NCBI GenBank assembly: GCA_024180945.1
Contig: JAKSGN010000002.1
Location: 682,001-746,000 of the forward strand
DNA from: Macrophomina tecta
Taxonomy: Eukaryota; Ascomycota; Dothideomycetes; Botryosphaeriales; Botryosphaeriaceae
Reading direction: 5' to 3'
Length of the DNA: 64,000 nt
Under the pieces are notes generated by a model. The model worked only from the letters and a program-made list of their open reading frames with translations, ran no database searches and was not told the origin of the DNA. Of this stretch, positions 1-10,821 are shown one piece after another. Position 1 is the stretch's first letter. The number at the start of each line of letters is the position of its first letter. Position numbers and translations under genes: made by a program.

Positions 1-555
1 ACACCCTCCCGCCGACTCTCCTCTCCAAACACCACTTCCTCCGCACTTCCTCTCTCCACCTCCGCCTGCATCTTGAGCCCGCCCTGCGCACCCCTCCCCT
101 GCGCCTCTCTCCCGCCTCTCCGCCATCTCTCTCCCCCCGCGACCGGGCCTTCGACAATGCTAATCTCCGCCGAAGCTCTATCTCTTCATTGAGTCGGAGC
201 TCCTTCGCGTACGTGTCGATCGCCTCGCCCGTCCGCCCACCTTTGAGACCGAGCTTGTCGCGACTCTCGCTTTCCTCGTGCCGCCGCCATTGGTATCCGC
301 ATCGCCGCCGAGCAGCAACCACCGCCAATCGCTCCTCCGCTTACCGGTTGCTCTCAAGCGCCGCGGGTGCTGCCGATTCCCAGCCACCGCGCCGATCGTC
401 CGAAGTGTTACCACCGCGGCACGGACACACGAACGTTCTAGTCACCTGCCTGACAGATAGTCAGGCGCTGCACAAGCGGGTCTACCCGGGCATCTGAGGC
501 CTCTGCTTCCTCAAAACACGATCGCTTCCACCACTAGGCGCAGCCACCAGTCAAA
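1..555 (+). other. Pyrimidine-rich leader upstream of the WSC gene
   Basis: No convincing coding region. The first 170 bases are strongly C/T-rich, as in many fungal core promoters and 5' leaders. Short ORFs on both strands (about 100 codons at most) are composition-driven and lack domains. The following gene starts at 556, so this is most likely its promoter and 5' UTR. Confidence 0.5.
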
Positions 556-2163
556 ATGAATCACCACCAACCCTCTCTCCTGCAGCAGCTGCTGTCGCTC
601 CTCACCATCACCACATGTGTCAGCGCACTAACGCAGTCTCTGTGTTCGGGCACGAATACCGGCACAGACAACCTCCAAGGTGCGTAGTCTTGATTGCCCA
701 CCTCCGCCCAAACAGCACTAACGCCCTTTAGATACCTATACATACCAGTCCCTTGGCCACTGCCATGACAAGTGCAACTCTGATTTTGCATATGCCATCG
801 TGCAGGGCAAGAACTGTTGGTGCTCCAATTATGCACCGGCCAACACGGAAGATGTTGGTAACTGTAATGACACTTGCCCGGGCTATCCTTACGAGTACTG
901 TGGAAATTCAGACGACGGCCTGTATGGTTACTTGAAGTTGGACTTGGCTGCTTCTGGAACCCAAGGTGCATCATCTGCCTCGAGTACTTCAACAAAAGCG
1001 ACGAGCACGGTAAGTTTACAGCACGCACATTAGTTGGATTTCTCCATTCTTGAGGATGCCTTTCCCTTGTATTGGCGACGGTGATTCTACACCGCGTAGC
1101 TCCGTGCGCATGGTTTTCAATCGCTGTCCTGCACATGTTTTTGCATTCACTTCTCTTCGACGCTTCATCAAGAACGTCATTTAACACTCCTGACGTAGAG
1201 TTCCGCACCTATGCCTAGCTCTGCTCAGGCAACCACAAGGGATCCCGGCACGGAAACTGTCTATCAGACGGTGACCAAGTCGGCATCCGTGGTTGTTTCC
1301 TATGTCACGGCTGTATGACAAGCATTCTTTCTCCCCAAGTCATCACTCCGACACCTGTATCATGATACTAATGCTTGCGCTGCAGAAGGCGTCTTCTACG
1401 TCCACATCCACAACCGAGTCCGAATCATCCACTTCTTCGAGCGCCGCCGCCGCCGCCACCACTTCCTCGTCAAGTTCATCTGATGAATCCACATCATCTA
1501 CCAGGACTGAAACGCCTACCACGCAGGTCACAGTTGTTACCGTTGGCGGCTCTGTCGTTACACAAACTGTCACGTCTTCTCCATCCCTCGCTGGCGCTGA
1601 GTCTGGGACTGGCTCTGGAGGTTCTTCGGTATCTGGTGGACAGATTGCCGGTGCGGTCATTGGAGGACTTGCTGGACTTGCTCTCATCGCAGCAGCAGTA
1701 GTGTGGTTCCTCCTACGTATACGCCGCAGGCAGGAGCAGCAGGCTGGTGATGCTGAGGGAGGATCAACGGGAGGTGTGACGCCGCAAAGAAATGTCAGCA
1801 CCTTGAGCAGGACTGGTCTGCTTAGGTCCGGAGAGAAGGACTACACCGCTACTCTGCCGCCGATCAATACGACTCGCCAGAGCTCTGACCCATCCGACAC
1901 CATCACGCCGATATCCGAACGCCGCAACAGCCGGCCCCTCTTCCACGATCAGCGTTTGAATCCTCAGCCATTCCTGAGCTTGGATAATGGCAGCCACGCA
2001 AGTATCATCTCCATCGAGGACAACCGAGACTACACCAGGACGTTGAACGTAAGTAGTTATTCGATGTCATTCTCAAACAAGTGCAGCAATGATAACAAGA
2101 GTGCTTCCACAGGTCCGTAATCCCGATCCTCCGGAGGCACGAACCTCGCGTGACTCGTGGTAG
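556..2163 (+). CDS. WSC-domain cell-wall stress sensor, single-pass membrane protein
   Basis: Five exons, all in agreeing phase: 556-679, 732-1009, 1199-1312, 1386-2048, 2113-2163; 409 residues. The ATG lies in a good context (CAAAATG). A signal peptide (residues 1-24) is followed by a Cys-rich WSC domain (about 25-115; motifs NCWCSNYAP, CNDTCPGYPYEYCG), a long Ser/Thr-rich stalk expected to be O-mannosylated (about 120-255), one membrane segment (about 260-282, ending in RIRRR) and a cytoplasmic tail of about 125 residues. This is the Wsc1/Slg1 architecture: plasma-membrane sensors that report wall stress to Rho1 and the cell-integrity MAP-kinase pathway. The tail is Ser/Thr-rich and may be phosphorylated. 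The family is clear; orthology to a particular yeast Wsc protein is not established. Confidence 0.88.
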
Positions 2164-2889
2164 ACGGGGCTTCGAGAGCGTTCAAATGAGAAACCCATTT
2201 CTCTTGCGCCTCGATACCCTCACTTTTGTGGTTTGACGACTCATTAGCATTGGCGTTTTTGGTGTAATTTTTTTTTTGTCAGCGACGTGACGAAACGAAT
2301 TCCGGTCCCCTGGATGTCCGAAAAAACACCGACCAGACCAATGATCCAGCAGTTTTCCTGGAAATATTTGGTAATTCTATCATTCTGTACCATAGACTTC
2401 TTGTTCTCTTTCTTGCTGGATGCAGCAAAGTACATAAGTTTGAGGAAGGCTTGCGCGGATAATCATGGCAAAAGAGACCCCAAGGTAGTGGTGGAAGTAA
2501 TAGTCCTGAAGGGTTGCACAGACTGGCAACACGGCATGACAACAGGTTGAAGTACGGTACGCAGGGAAACGGGATCAGGCATAGGGCCAAGATTGGATGG
2601 AGTGCGGCTTCTGCTCTGACGCGACCTGGGCATGCTCAGAGAGAAAATAATTGAATTGTGAAAACAAATCTTAGACATTGATCTCTTGCGCAAGCCCACA
2701 CAAACTGACTGTGATTGATGGCCGTGGTGATGTGAGGAAACAGGTGGATCGTGCGCAAGATGACGGCATTTTTCTGGCGCAGCCGCCGCTCGGCCCAACT
2801 CATCACCTCAACTTTCTGTGCTGTCGTCGCGTTGATTATGCCCCATTGAACATCCTACGCCTCTTTGCTAACACCGGCTTTCGCGCAGC
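2164..2889. other. Intergenic, 3' of WSC gene and promoter of the tRNA-modification gene
   Basis: Contains a T-run near 2268-2277 just after the WSC gene, compatible with 3' processing. Only short ORFs without recognisable domains are present. Confidence 0.4.
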
Positions 2890-4546
2890 ATGTCTTCTTG
2901 GATTTCGAGGACATCATCCTCACACAATGCGCAGCTTGCTGTTACCGCCGTCGCATCAGGCGCCCTCGCCGCCAGTGTCGTCCTTGGGTATCAGGCGGCG
3001 CGGAGGAAGTACAAAGTCGAGAGTGTGAAGGCACATATTCCAGATCCGGGACAAGACCATGCGACTACAAGGGTACAGCGATTCTCTTCTGTCAATGTTG
3101 GCTCTGGAACACTGACTCACGAAGTGAAGCTTACAGAGTACGGCGCGGCATCGGACCATGTCTTCGCGCCCAGCAAGGAAGACGAACGAAGCATCGCGTT
3201 GGCCATACGGGCACGTTCTGGAGACTATGACGACGGTACGCGCTACCACACCTCCACCCTCCGTCCCACATCCATGCGCGCCCCATGACTGATTTCGCCG
3301 ACGACACCTTGTTTCGCACACAGATCTCATACTCGAACAACTGGCGCGCAACCGCGTCTTCCTGACGGATGACGGGCTGGCGAAGCTGCGCTCGGCCTTC
3401 ATCATCGTGGTGGGCTGTGGCGGCGTGGGCTCGCACGCAGTGGCGACGCTGACGCGCTCGGGTGTGTCGAAGCTGCGGCTCATCGACTTCGATCAGGTGA
3501 CGCTATCGTCGCTCAACCGGCACGCGGTGGCGACACTGGCGGACGTAGGCACGCCCAAGGTGCATGCGATCCGCAAGCGCCTCGAGCAGGTGTGCCCGTG
3601 GACGCACTTCGACTGCCGCAACGAGCTCTTCAGCGAGCAGGCCGCCGCCCGCCAGCTCGCCGACTTGAACGGCCAGAAGCCCGACTTCGTCATCGATGCC
3701 ATCGACAACATCGACAGCAAGGTCGCCCTGCTGGCGTACTGCCACCGCAATGGTATCCCCGTAGTCTCCTCCATGGGCGCGGGGTGCAAGAGCGATCCCA
3801 CCCGTGTTTTCGTAGGGGACATCTCAGCGTCGGCCGAGGACCCGCTGTCGCGGTCGACGCGCCGCAGGCTGCGCGCGATGGGCATTAAGGAGGGTATCCC
3901 CGTCGTCTTCTCGAGTGAGAAGACCGCGCCCGGCAAGGCGCAGCTCCTGCCGCTGCCCGAGGAGGAGTTCCAGAAAGGCCAGGTCGGCGAGCTCGGCGTG
4001 TTGCCTGACTTCCGCGTCAGGATCCTGCCCGTCCTCGGGACCATGCCCGCCATCTTCGGTCTTAGTGTCGCGAATCACGTCATCCTGGAGATTACGGGGT
4101 ATCCGCACGATTATCTGCCCAGCAAGGGCAGGGAGAAGCTGTATGATGGCGTGCTCGGGGCGCTGCAGGGCTCGGAGGAAAGGCTGGCGAGGCATATGGG
4201 CTTCGATGCCGTGGGTTTACGCATCCCCGTCAGCCAAGATGACGTCGGGTATTTGGTCGAAGAAGTGTGGAGGGGGAAGAGCGTGGTGACGGGCTTGTCG
4301 ACGAGGCTGGCGCTTGTACGGTGGAGGAGGCCTGAAGGGAAGCTCTTGGACGATCGGTTCGAGGGGCAGAAGAACTCGCTACTGAAGCTGACGGATGTGG
4401 TGCTCATGACGAAGGAGGAGGCACAGAGACATGAAAGGGAGGTTCTGAAGGGTGATAGACGGCCGGAGGATATCTATGATCCGGAGGTGCTGCGGTTGGT
4501 GGAGGATAGGTTCAAGGAGGAGGCGGTCTTTCAGAGGTATAGGTAG
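2890..4546 (+). CDS. tRNA threonylcarbamoyladenosine dehydratase (Tcd1/Tcd2-like, ThiF/E1 family)
   Basis: Two exons, 2890-3235 and 3324-4546 (88-nt intron, phase 1), give 522 residues. The enzyme uses ATP to cyclise t6A at position 37 of ANN-decoding tRNAs into ct6A. A hydrophobic stretch at about residues 15-35 followed by ARRKYK fits the outer-mitochondrial-membrane anchor known for yeast Tcd proteins. The E1-like ATP-binding motif GCGGVGSHA is at about 146-154, followed by LIDFDQVTLSSLNRHAVA and DFVIDAIDNIDSK, typical of ThiF-type activators. The C-terminal part (from about residue 370) is the fungal extension. Length is close to yeast homologues. Which of the two yeast paralogues it matches cannot be told here. 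Confidence 0.9.
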
Positions 4547-4976
4547 AGTGTTGAGATTTAGAAAGGAATAGGGACATGACTGAACAGAAGGAATGGATAT
4601 ACCACTTTGATCATGCTCCGAGTTCTTCTGAGACCTGACGGTTCCTGTGTCGATAAGTCAGATCTGGAAGCATTGAGAACGCATCTCCTAAGAGCGGAAT
4701 ACTTGTTTACGCCCAAGCGTAATTCTAGGTAGCTTTTCATTGTGAAATTGTGACTCAATTCACTGGGGATTCAAAGTTCTACTACTGATACATGCGTTTG
4801 GAAAAATTCTTATCCAAGAACAAAACCTGAAGCAATAGGAGATGGTATCAAGACTAAACACTGCCCAAACGGAAAATACCAAGTATGACAATACGACTGT
4901 GACGAGTAAGATGACCCAGTCTGCTTCTTTCTTGTCTGTTAACCCAGATCCGTTAACCCCGGCGCCCACTTCCCCC
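4547..4976. other. Convergent intergenic gap
   Basis: The spacer between two genes ending toward each other. No ORF with domain content was seen; probably 3' UTRs of both neighbours. Confidence 0.4.
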
Positions 4977-7004
4977 TCACCCAGTACACCTATCCTCCGG
5001 CTTGATCCAAGGTAGCCCCATCCCCTCAAAAACCTTCTTCTCCGCATCCTCCCATCCCAGCCCCTCGCTCACGCCCTCGGGGCCCTCCAGCTGCACGACT
5101 TCGCCCGTCCTCCGATCTCTAACGCCACTACTGTCAAACTTCCAACCTTTCACATTCTTCGCGTACCGTCTCAAGTCGCGCTGGAAAGTCGTCCCGCCGC
5201 TCCAGCCCGCGATGGCGCACCCAACCGTGCGCCAGGGGCTGATGATGATATCAACCCGCCGATGCACGTTCGGATTCGTGGCCTTCGGATCCCGCGCCAG
5301 ATCTTCTTCCCTACCCGGCCACTCCGGATCCTGCCACACGACGAGCGCCTTGTCCAGAGTATCGAATCCGACACTCTTCGGCCCCGCGGCGGTGGCGGCC
5401 GCCTTGTACGGCAGGACGCTCTGGCCGCGGTGCGTGTTGTGCAAGCTGAGCAGCAGCGTGTGCGTGATCCAGCCCTCGCCTTCCAAGCTCGCGACCAGAT
5501 CGGTGACCAAGTTCTCTGTGGCGCGCAGGTCGCGGTGCGAGACGATCAGGTCGACGTCGCCGGGCGCGTCCTTGCCGCGCCGATACCCGCCAACGAGGGC
5601 GACCGTAGCACCTTCGTCGCGCACGCGGACGGCGTGGGCGTGGATGACGGTCGCGATGCGCTCGACCTCCCGGCGCGGGATGCCGTGGCGGAAGTCATCG
5701 TAGTACTTGACACCGATCTGCTGCACGCGCGTGAGAGACGAAGTCCAGCCGTACTCGACCACATCATCGAGGTCGCGCCATCCTTTGTCGAAGAGGAAGT
5801 CGCGCGCGGTCGTGGCGCCGACGCCCCAGATGTCGTAGAAGATGCGCAGGATTGCGAGTGTCTCGTCGGCGCGGGCGGCGGCGACGGCCGGGATGGTGGC
5901 TTCGTCGCCCGCATTCTTCCACTCGATCCAGAGGTTGGCGATCTTGGTGTCGCACCCGGGGAGGCGGAGGATCTCCTTGGGGTGGGAGAGGCGGTAAGGG
6001 TACGCGGCTAGGGCAGCGATGGCGGTACTGTAGGCGCGCACGCCAACCTCATCGCCGGTGAGGGTGCGGGTTAGGCGGATCTCTTTGAGTTGGCCGATGA
6101 AAGCGGCGTTGGGCGGGTTAGCGGGCGCGCGGCGCTGGCACGCGTACTTGATGCCCCGGACGACCCAGTCGGGCGCTGGCGGCATGTCGCTGCTGGGCTC
6201 GCCCTCGTAATCGCTAGTCGTTTGCTGAAGGAGGGCGGTGCGGCTGGTCGTGTGGTGCGCGTGGCCACCGAAGCGGCGGGGGCCTCTGTTTGCGGGAGTG
6301 TAGTGGGATAGGCCGCCTGACGTTGTTTGACTGCTTGGGGTGCCGGGGTAGGCATCGGCTTTGGCACGCTCGAGTATGCTGCGTCCGGATGGTAGGCGAG
6401 GTTTCTGTCTCATGGGGGACTGTGTATGCTGTGGCAATATGGGCGTACTGGGTGATGCTAGGTCCTGATTCGGCTTGCCCTCATATACAATATAGCTGCG
6501 CAGTGGCAGAAGTTTTCCGGCTGCTGAAGAGTCGTCCAGCCATTCCATTTTGATTACTCTGACAGTACCTCCTCGAAGTTCTGCAGTGGACAGGGAACCC
6601 TCGGTATCCTCATCATCAGTGGTAGATCCATCGGGGATAGCAGCCGCCTTGTCCGCAGCCTCTTGCATCTTTCGCCTCTTATTCGGAGGCCCGGGAGCAT
6701 CAGCGTCGGCTGCGAGCACTGGTGTCACATCGTCAGTGTAGAGGCGGCGAGAGCGCAATTCCATGAGGGCTCTTCGTTTGGTGCCAACTTTTCCAATGAC
6801 CAATCTGGCCTCGGAGATATTGTAGGTGACTTGGGCGCCAAGCTCGGCGAGCCTCTCTTCCAATTCGTGGAGATGGCCAACGGCAAGGTGAGTGGGCAGT
6901 ACAAAGATCGGAGGCAGCGGGCTTAGATCCAATGCCCGTGTCACGTTTGGGGGAGGTGAGCTATGTATTGGCGTGTTTTCAGACAGAGGAGAGGAAGATG
7001 CCAT
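4977..7004 (-). CDS. POL4: DNA polymerase X family, Pol mu/TdT-like (Pol4)
   Basis: Single exon, 675 residues, ATG at 7004. Order: N-terminal BRCT-like region (about 29-176) split by an acidic low-complexity insert (about 120-140), a disordered Ser/Pro linker, helix-hairpin-helix domains (GVGATTA at about 394-400; TRVQQIGVKYYDD), then the nucleotidyltransferase palm with GGYRRGK, GDVDLI (metal-binding D483 and D485) and RRVDIII (third aspartate D585). The GWSGG motif (600-604) has Gly-Trp where Pol beta and lambda have Tyr-Phe, which is the Pol mu/TdT signature. Known role of fungal Pol4: gap filling in end joining and base-excision repair. The ending WIKPEDRC resembles the Pol mu C-terminus. 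All catalytic residues are intact. Confidence 0.92.
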   Translation of the reverse strand: MASSSPLSENTPIHSSPPPNVTRALDLSPLPPIFVLPTHLAVGHLHELEERLAELGAQVTYNISEARLVIGKVGTKRRALMELRSRRLYTDDVTPVLAADADAPGPPNKRRKMQEAADKAAAIPDGSTTDDEDTEGSLSTAELRGGTVRVIKMEWLDDSSAAGKLLPLRSYIVYEGKPNQDLASPSTPILPQHTQSPMRQKPRLPSGRSILERAKADAYPGTPSSQTTSGGLSHYTPANRGPRRFGGHAHHTTSRTALLQQTTSDYEGEPSSDMPPAPDWVVRGIKYACQRRAPANPPNAAFIGQLKEIRLTRTLTGDEVGVRAYSTAIAALAAYPYRLSHPKEILRLPGCDTKIANLWIEWKNAGDEATIPAVAAARADETLAILRIFYDIWGVGATTARDFLFDKGWRDLDDVVEYGWTSSLTRVQQIGVKYYDDFRHGIPRREVERIATVIHAHAVRVRDEGATVALVGGYRRGKDAPGDVDLIVSHRDLRATENLVTDLVASLEGEGWITHTLLLSLHNTHRGQSVLPYKAAATAAGPKSVGFDTLDKALVVWQDPEWPGREEDLARDPKATNPNVHRRVDIIISPWRTVGCAIAGWSGGTTFQRDLRRYAKNVKGWKFDSSGVRDRRTGEVVQLEGPEGVSEGLGWEDAEKKVFEGMGLPWIKPEDRCTG

Positions 7005-7470
7005 TGGGAAGTTGGTAGGTTTTCAAAAATGGAATGATTTGGATGAGTAGACAGAAGGAAAGTAAGGGACGGTGCAAGTGACGATCGGCTAGACGGGAGA
7101 GGGAAATGGAAGCAGGCTGGGGCAGGAGACCGCCCATAATGAGGAGTTGCAGGACGTTTCTTGTATCAGGGGCGAGGGTTGTATGTTAAGTGTTGGCAAT
7201 GCGGGTGATGATTGTGCTCGGAGCGGACGTCAGTCCTCGGCTGACGTGAATCTGACGGCCCGCGTGCTTTCAACGGCCACCACTTCCATTCCTCAACACC
7301 CTCTTTCATCCACCCGGGTAAGCACGACACTGCCGATCCCGCTTGGGAGGCATTGAGACAGATCGAATGCGAGATGTACTATATATGTGCAAGTGCTACG
7401 CTTCGATGATTTCTAAAAGTGCATCGCAAAAAGCCTGAACGAAGACTGGTCGCCCCTAAGCTCGTCTCAG
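7005..7470. other. Intergenic, promoter side of POL4 and 3' side of the monooxygenase
   Basis: No coding region recognised. It must hold the POL4 promoter (transcribed leftward) and the monooxygenase 3' UTR. Confidence 0.4.
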
Positions 7471-9602
7471 CTATCTAATTCTCAGCGGTAGACCTCCTCT
7501 AGCAAAAAGCCCGCCAGCTACAGCAAGCATACTGAGTGCGCTCAAAGCCAGCGTGGTATTGCTAACTAGCGTCTCTTCAACCACTCGTCCCACCCACGCA
7601 TCCTTCTTGCCAACCACCTCGGCGCCGGATCCCTCGGCGACAAAATCGTCCCAGTGCACCTTCTCCAACTTGTGCTGGTAATCCACCACCGTCTGGCTCC
7701 AATTGTTGGTGATCTTACCCTCCTCATTCTTGTACCAACTCTGGCACTTCGGATCCGCGAACGAGCTCCTGCCTAGCTCCTCCTGCAGCTCCTCATTGTA
7801 CTTCCTCACCACCTCCGCTTTCGGCACAAGCGCCAGCTGTTCGCCTCGTTTGCGCGCTTCCAGTACCTTCCCAACCATCGCATTGAGATATCGCGACTGC
7901 GCCTCGATCATGAGCACGATGGAATTGTGTCCGAGGTTGGTGTTTGGCCCGTAGAACATGCCGAAGTTCGGGAGGTCCTCAACCACGACGCCCAAGTAAG
8001 CGTACGCTCCACCCCTCCAGACCTCAGCCAGCGACCGTCCACGCGCGCCTGTGATCTTGATCGGATGCATGAACTCTACTGTCCGGAAACCAGTCGCCAG
8101 GACGATGAGGTCGAACTCGTCATCCGCAGTTTCGCCATTACCATCGTCGACCGTAACGCCCCTCTCGGTGATCCGCGAGATGGGCCGGGTCTCGAGGGAC
8201 ACATTGCCCCGCGCCAGCGCCGGATAGTAGTCATCGGAGATGATGACGCGCTTACACCCAGGACTGTAGTTGGGCGTCAGTTTCTCCCACACGTCGGGCC
8301 GGTCCGGGAACTGCTGGCGCATGCTGCCGAGGCACCAATCGCGGACCAGTTGCGCAAAGTCGCTGTCGCGATCGAAAACAGCCGAGTAGAAGGATTCGCG
8401 GAAGTCCATCATGCTCGCGCGCGTGCGCCAGCGTAGCGGCGGCAGGTAGCGGTACGCAAGGCGCGTGAGCTTGGAGACGGGGGCGTCCTGGCGCGGGATG
8501 ACCCAGTTCGCCTGCCGCTGGTAGACGGCGACATGGGAGGCGACTTTGGCTATCTCTGGAATGATCTGGACGGCGGATGCGCCTGAAGGACGGTGTGAGA
8601 AACGCGTTTCTTTTTTTTTTTTTTTTTTTGTTCGTGCTTGATGGTGAGGACTCACCGTTTCCAATCACCGCGATGCGCTTTCCCTCCAACCCATAGCTCC
8701 GGTCCCACCGTGCGGAGTGCATTATTTTTCCCTTGAAGTCATCGAGTCCTGGAATGTTAGGATACTGCGGCGCGTTCAGTTGGCCGACGGCGGAGATCAA
8801 GAAGTCCGAACTGATAGTGTAGCTGTCCGTAAACTCGGCCTCCTTTCCCCCGATGACCCGGACTGAGGTTTTCCATTTCTTCTCAGCATCATCCCAGCGT
8901 GCCTCTTCAACGGCAGTGTTGAATCGGATGTGCTTGTACAAGTTGTATTTTTGCGCAACGCCTTGTAGGTACTCCTGTCAAAACGTATTGGTTAGTACGT
9001 GCAGGAGTGATATGGATGAGTTTGATGTGGTCTTACAAGAATTTCTTCCTGGCCAGGATACATGCGTGTCCAATCCGGATTCTGTTCGAAGGAGTAGGAG
9101 TACAAGAGACTCCAGACTGTGCAGACATGATCAGCCCCAGGCACGCTTTTATCTTTCTCGCCGACTTCGAGGAAAAACTATCGCAAATGGCCATTGGAAA
9201 TATTGGGGGGCAGTCGGGTGGTGTGTGTCGCCACGCTCTCCACACTCTTAGCTACACTTACCGTCGCAGCAGCACCCGGGATATTTATTATCGAGCCTCC
9301 AGTATCCCTTGAGATTAGTATTTCCGTCTAGCCTATTTCGAATAGTTTCGCTGGCTTACCATGTCCCTTCAATAATGACCATTAGCATAACTATCCGCAC
9401 AGCCAATGATGCCCACCCGTCAGCACTTACCTCCAACACCGCTCGACTTTTCCAAAATCACGAAGTTCTGGCACTTGTTCCGCTTCAGTAGATCGATCGC
9501 CATGCACATGCCAGAGATCCCGGCTCCGATGATCACCACCGCCGCTTGCGTGTGGTCGGCATTGCCCACGGGGACTTCGGGCCACGGTTTCGAGCCAGGC
9601 AT
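7471..9602 (-). CDS. Baeyer-Villiger-type flavin monooxygenase with a 7-nt microexon
   Basis: Model: complement of 7471-8582, 8656-8974, 9037-9116, 9262-9296, 9360-9366, 9431-9602; 574 residues. All phases agree. Features: FAD motif GAGISG (about 26-31), the GTW segment that normally follows it (58-60, made by the microexon), [10 protein letters not shown], the type I BVMO fingerprint [12 protein letters not shown] (178-189; F178, G180, H184, W188) and NADPH motif GNGAS (203-207). A hydrophobic C-terminal tail (about 545-570) suggests membrane attachment. The expected reaction is NADPH/O2-dependent insertion of oxygen next to a carbonyl, or an S/N-oxidation; substrate unknown. The first in-frame ATG is at 9602 (codons before it run into a stop). 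The intron at 8583-8655 carries a 19-nt A tract on the sense strand. A TTTAAATA-like element lies about 180 bp upstream. Neighbouring redox genes share its orientation. Confidence 0.88.
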
Positions 9603-10821
9603 CTTACGATTCGCTCCCAATCCGTTTAGTTAGAATTATTCTCTCAATTTCGAACAGTTCATGGGTTTTGAAGAAAGGAAAGACCCCGGTGCTTTCCGAA
9701 AGCAAGTCGTACAAGTGAATCACGGGAGAAGGAGACAAAGATGCGAGAGCAACTTGTGACAAGAAAGCAGGCTCGCCCCGTCCTTATTTAAAAGTCACCA
9801 TCAAGAGCCGCGGCTGTAAGAGAGGGGTTGGATCCGCCTCATGATGCAGCCAGGCAAGCCGGCCCTGATGACTTTACTTCCGCTGCCGTGGCCCAAAAAT
9901 CCACTCAGAAATGTATGACATGCGCTTACACCAGCAGCAACGCCTCATTCTTGCCGATCGTGCCCATCCTCGGCCGTCATTATGCCAGGCGCGGAGTAAA
10001 GATTGGCACTCATCGGGCAGCGGGAGATAAATCAATACGTGCTTACTGTGTACTAGCACCGGTCCCGGGTTAGAGGTTTCCGTAAAGGGGTGTGTGGACA
10101 CGCGATTATGCAGTGCTGCGTTGAATTCCCCCATCGTCGGGCAATGGGCCCTGGCTGATGAGCTGCATGCGTATGCAAGCTTTACGATGAGTGGGTCTCG
10201 GAGCTTGGCTGTCGCTCACTCACCCGAGCACGGGGGGAAGTTTGCTTTCAAATTTCTTTTCAAGCTTGCGTTTTTTTGCTTCACAGGTTATGACGGACGA
10301 ACAAGGGAACTGTTCAAGCCAAGCCTTCCAAGTGTAGTGGAATATGGTGATTGGAGAGCCGTTGCGCCGGACCCCGCAATTAGGGCGGGGCGGGAAGCTC
10401 ATCGCCTCATCATTGTGTGGGGAAGACGAGGCAGAGCAGGGATGATGGGAGTTGGAATAACCGACAGGTTGCCGCGGGTATCAGAGACGCAATGACGCTG
10501 AGTGGTGGGTACGGAGCAGCGCGTACCTGAAAGGCCGAGACGTCATAAACCACAACTGAGCTTGAACCGGGGGAAGCATGATGCCTAAGAGCGGTCGAAA
10601 TCGTATATCGTGCCTTATCTTGCGCGCATACTGACGCCTCATCGTCCTCAGCCATAGCCGGCTGTGAGCTAATAAAATGGAAAGGGAATTGAATACACCC
10701 TACGGCGCTCCTACAGGCGCGTGCACAAATGCCACCATGCAGGACGGAAACCTTGCTAACACCTAAAAATATAACAAATGGGAGAAGTGGTACCTCCGCT
10801 TACACGATGTGAAAGAAGATC
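9603..10821. other. Intergenic between two co-oriented oxidase genes
   Basis: About 1.2 kb without a convincing gene: it holds the monooxygenase promoter and the 3' UTR of the DUF3445 gene. Small ORFs (133 codons at most) show no domain. Confidence 0.4.

Noticed and set aside
9603..9620. Upstream extension of the BVMO start
   Set aside because: The extra codons begin at TTG and a TAA lies just upstream; the first ATG is at 9602.
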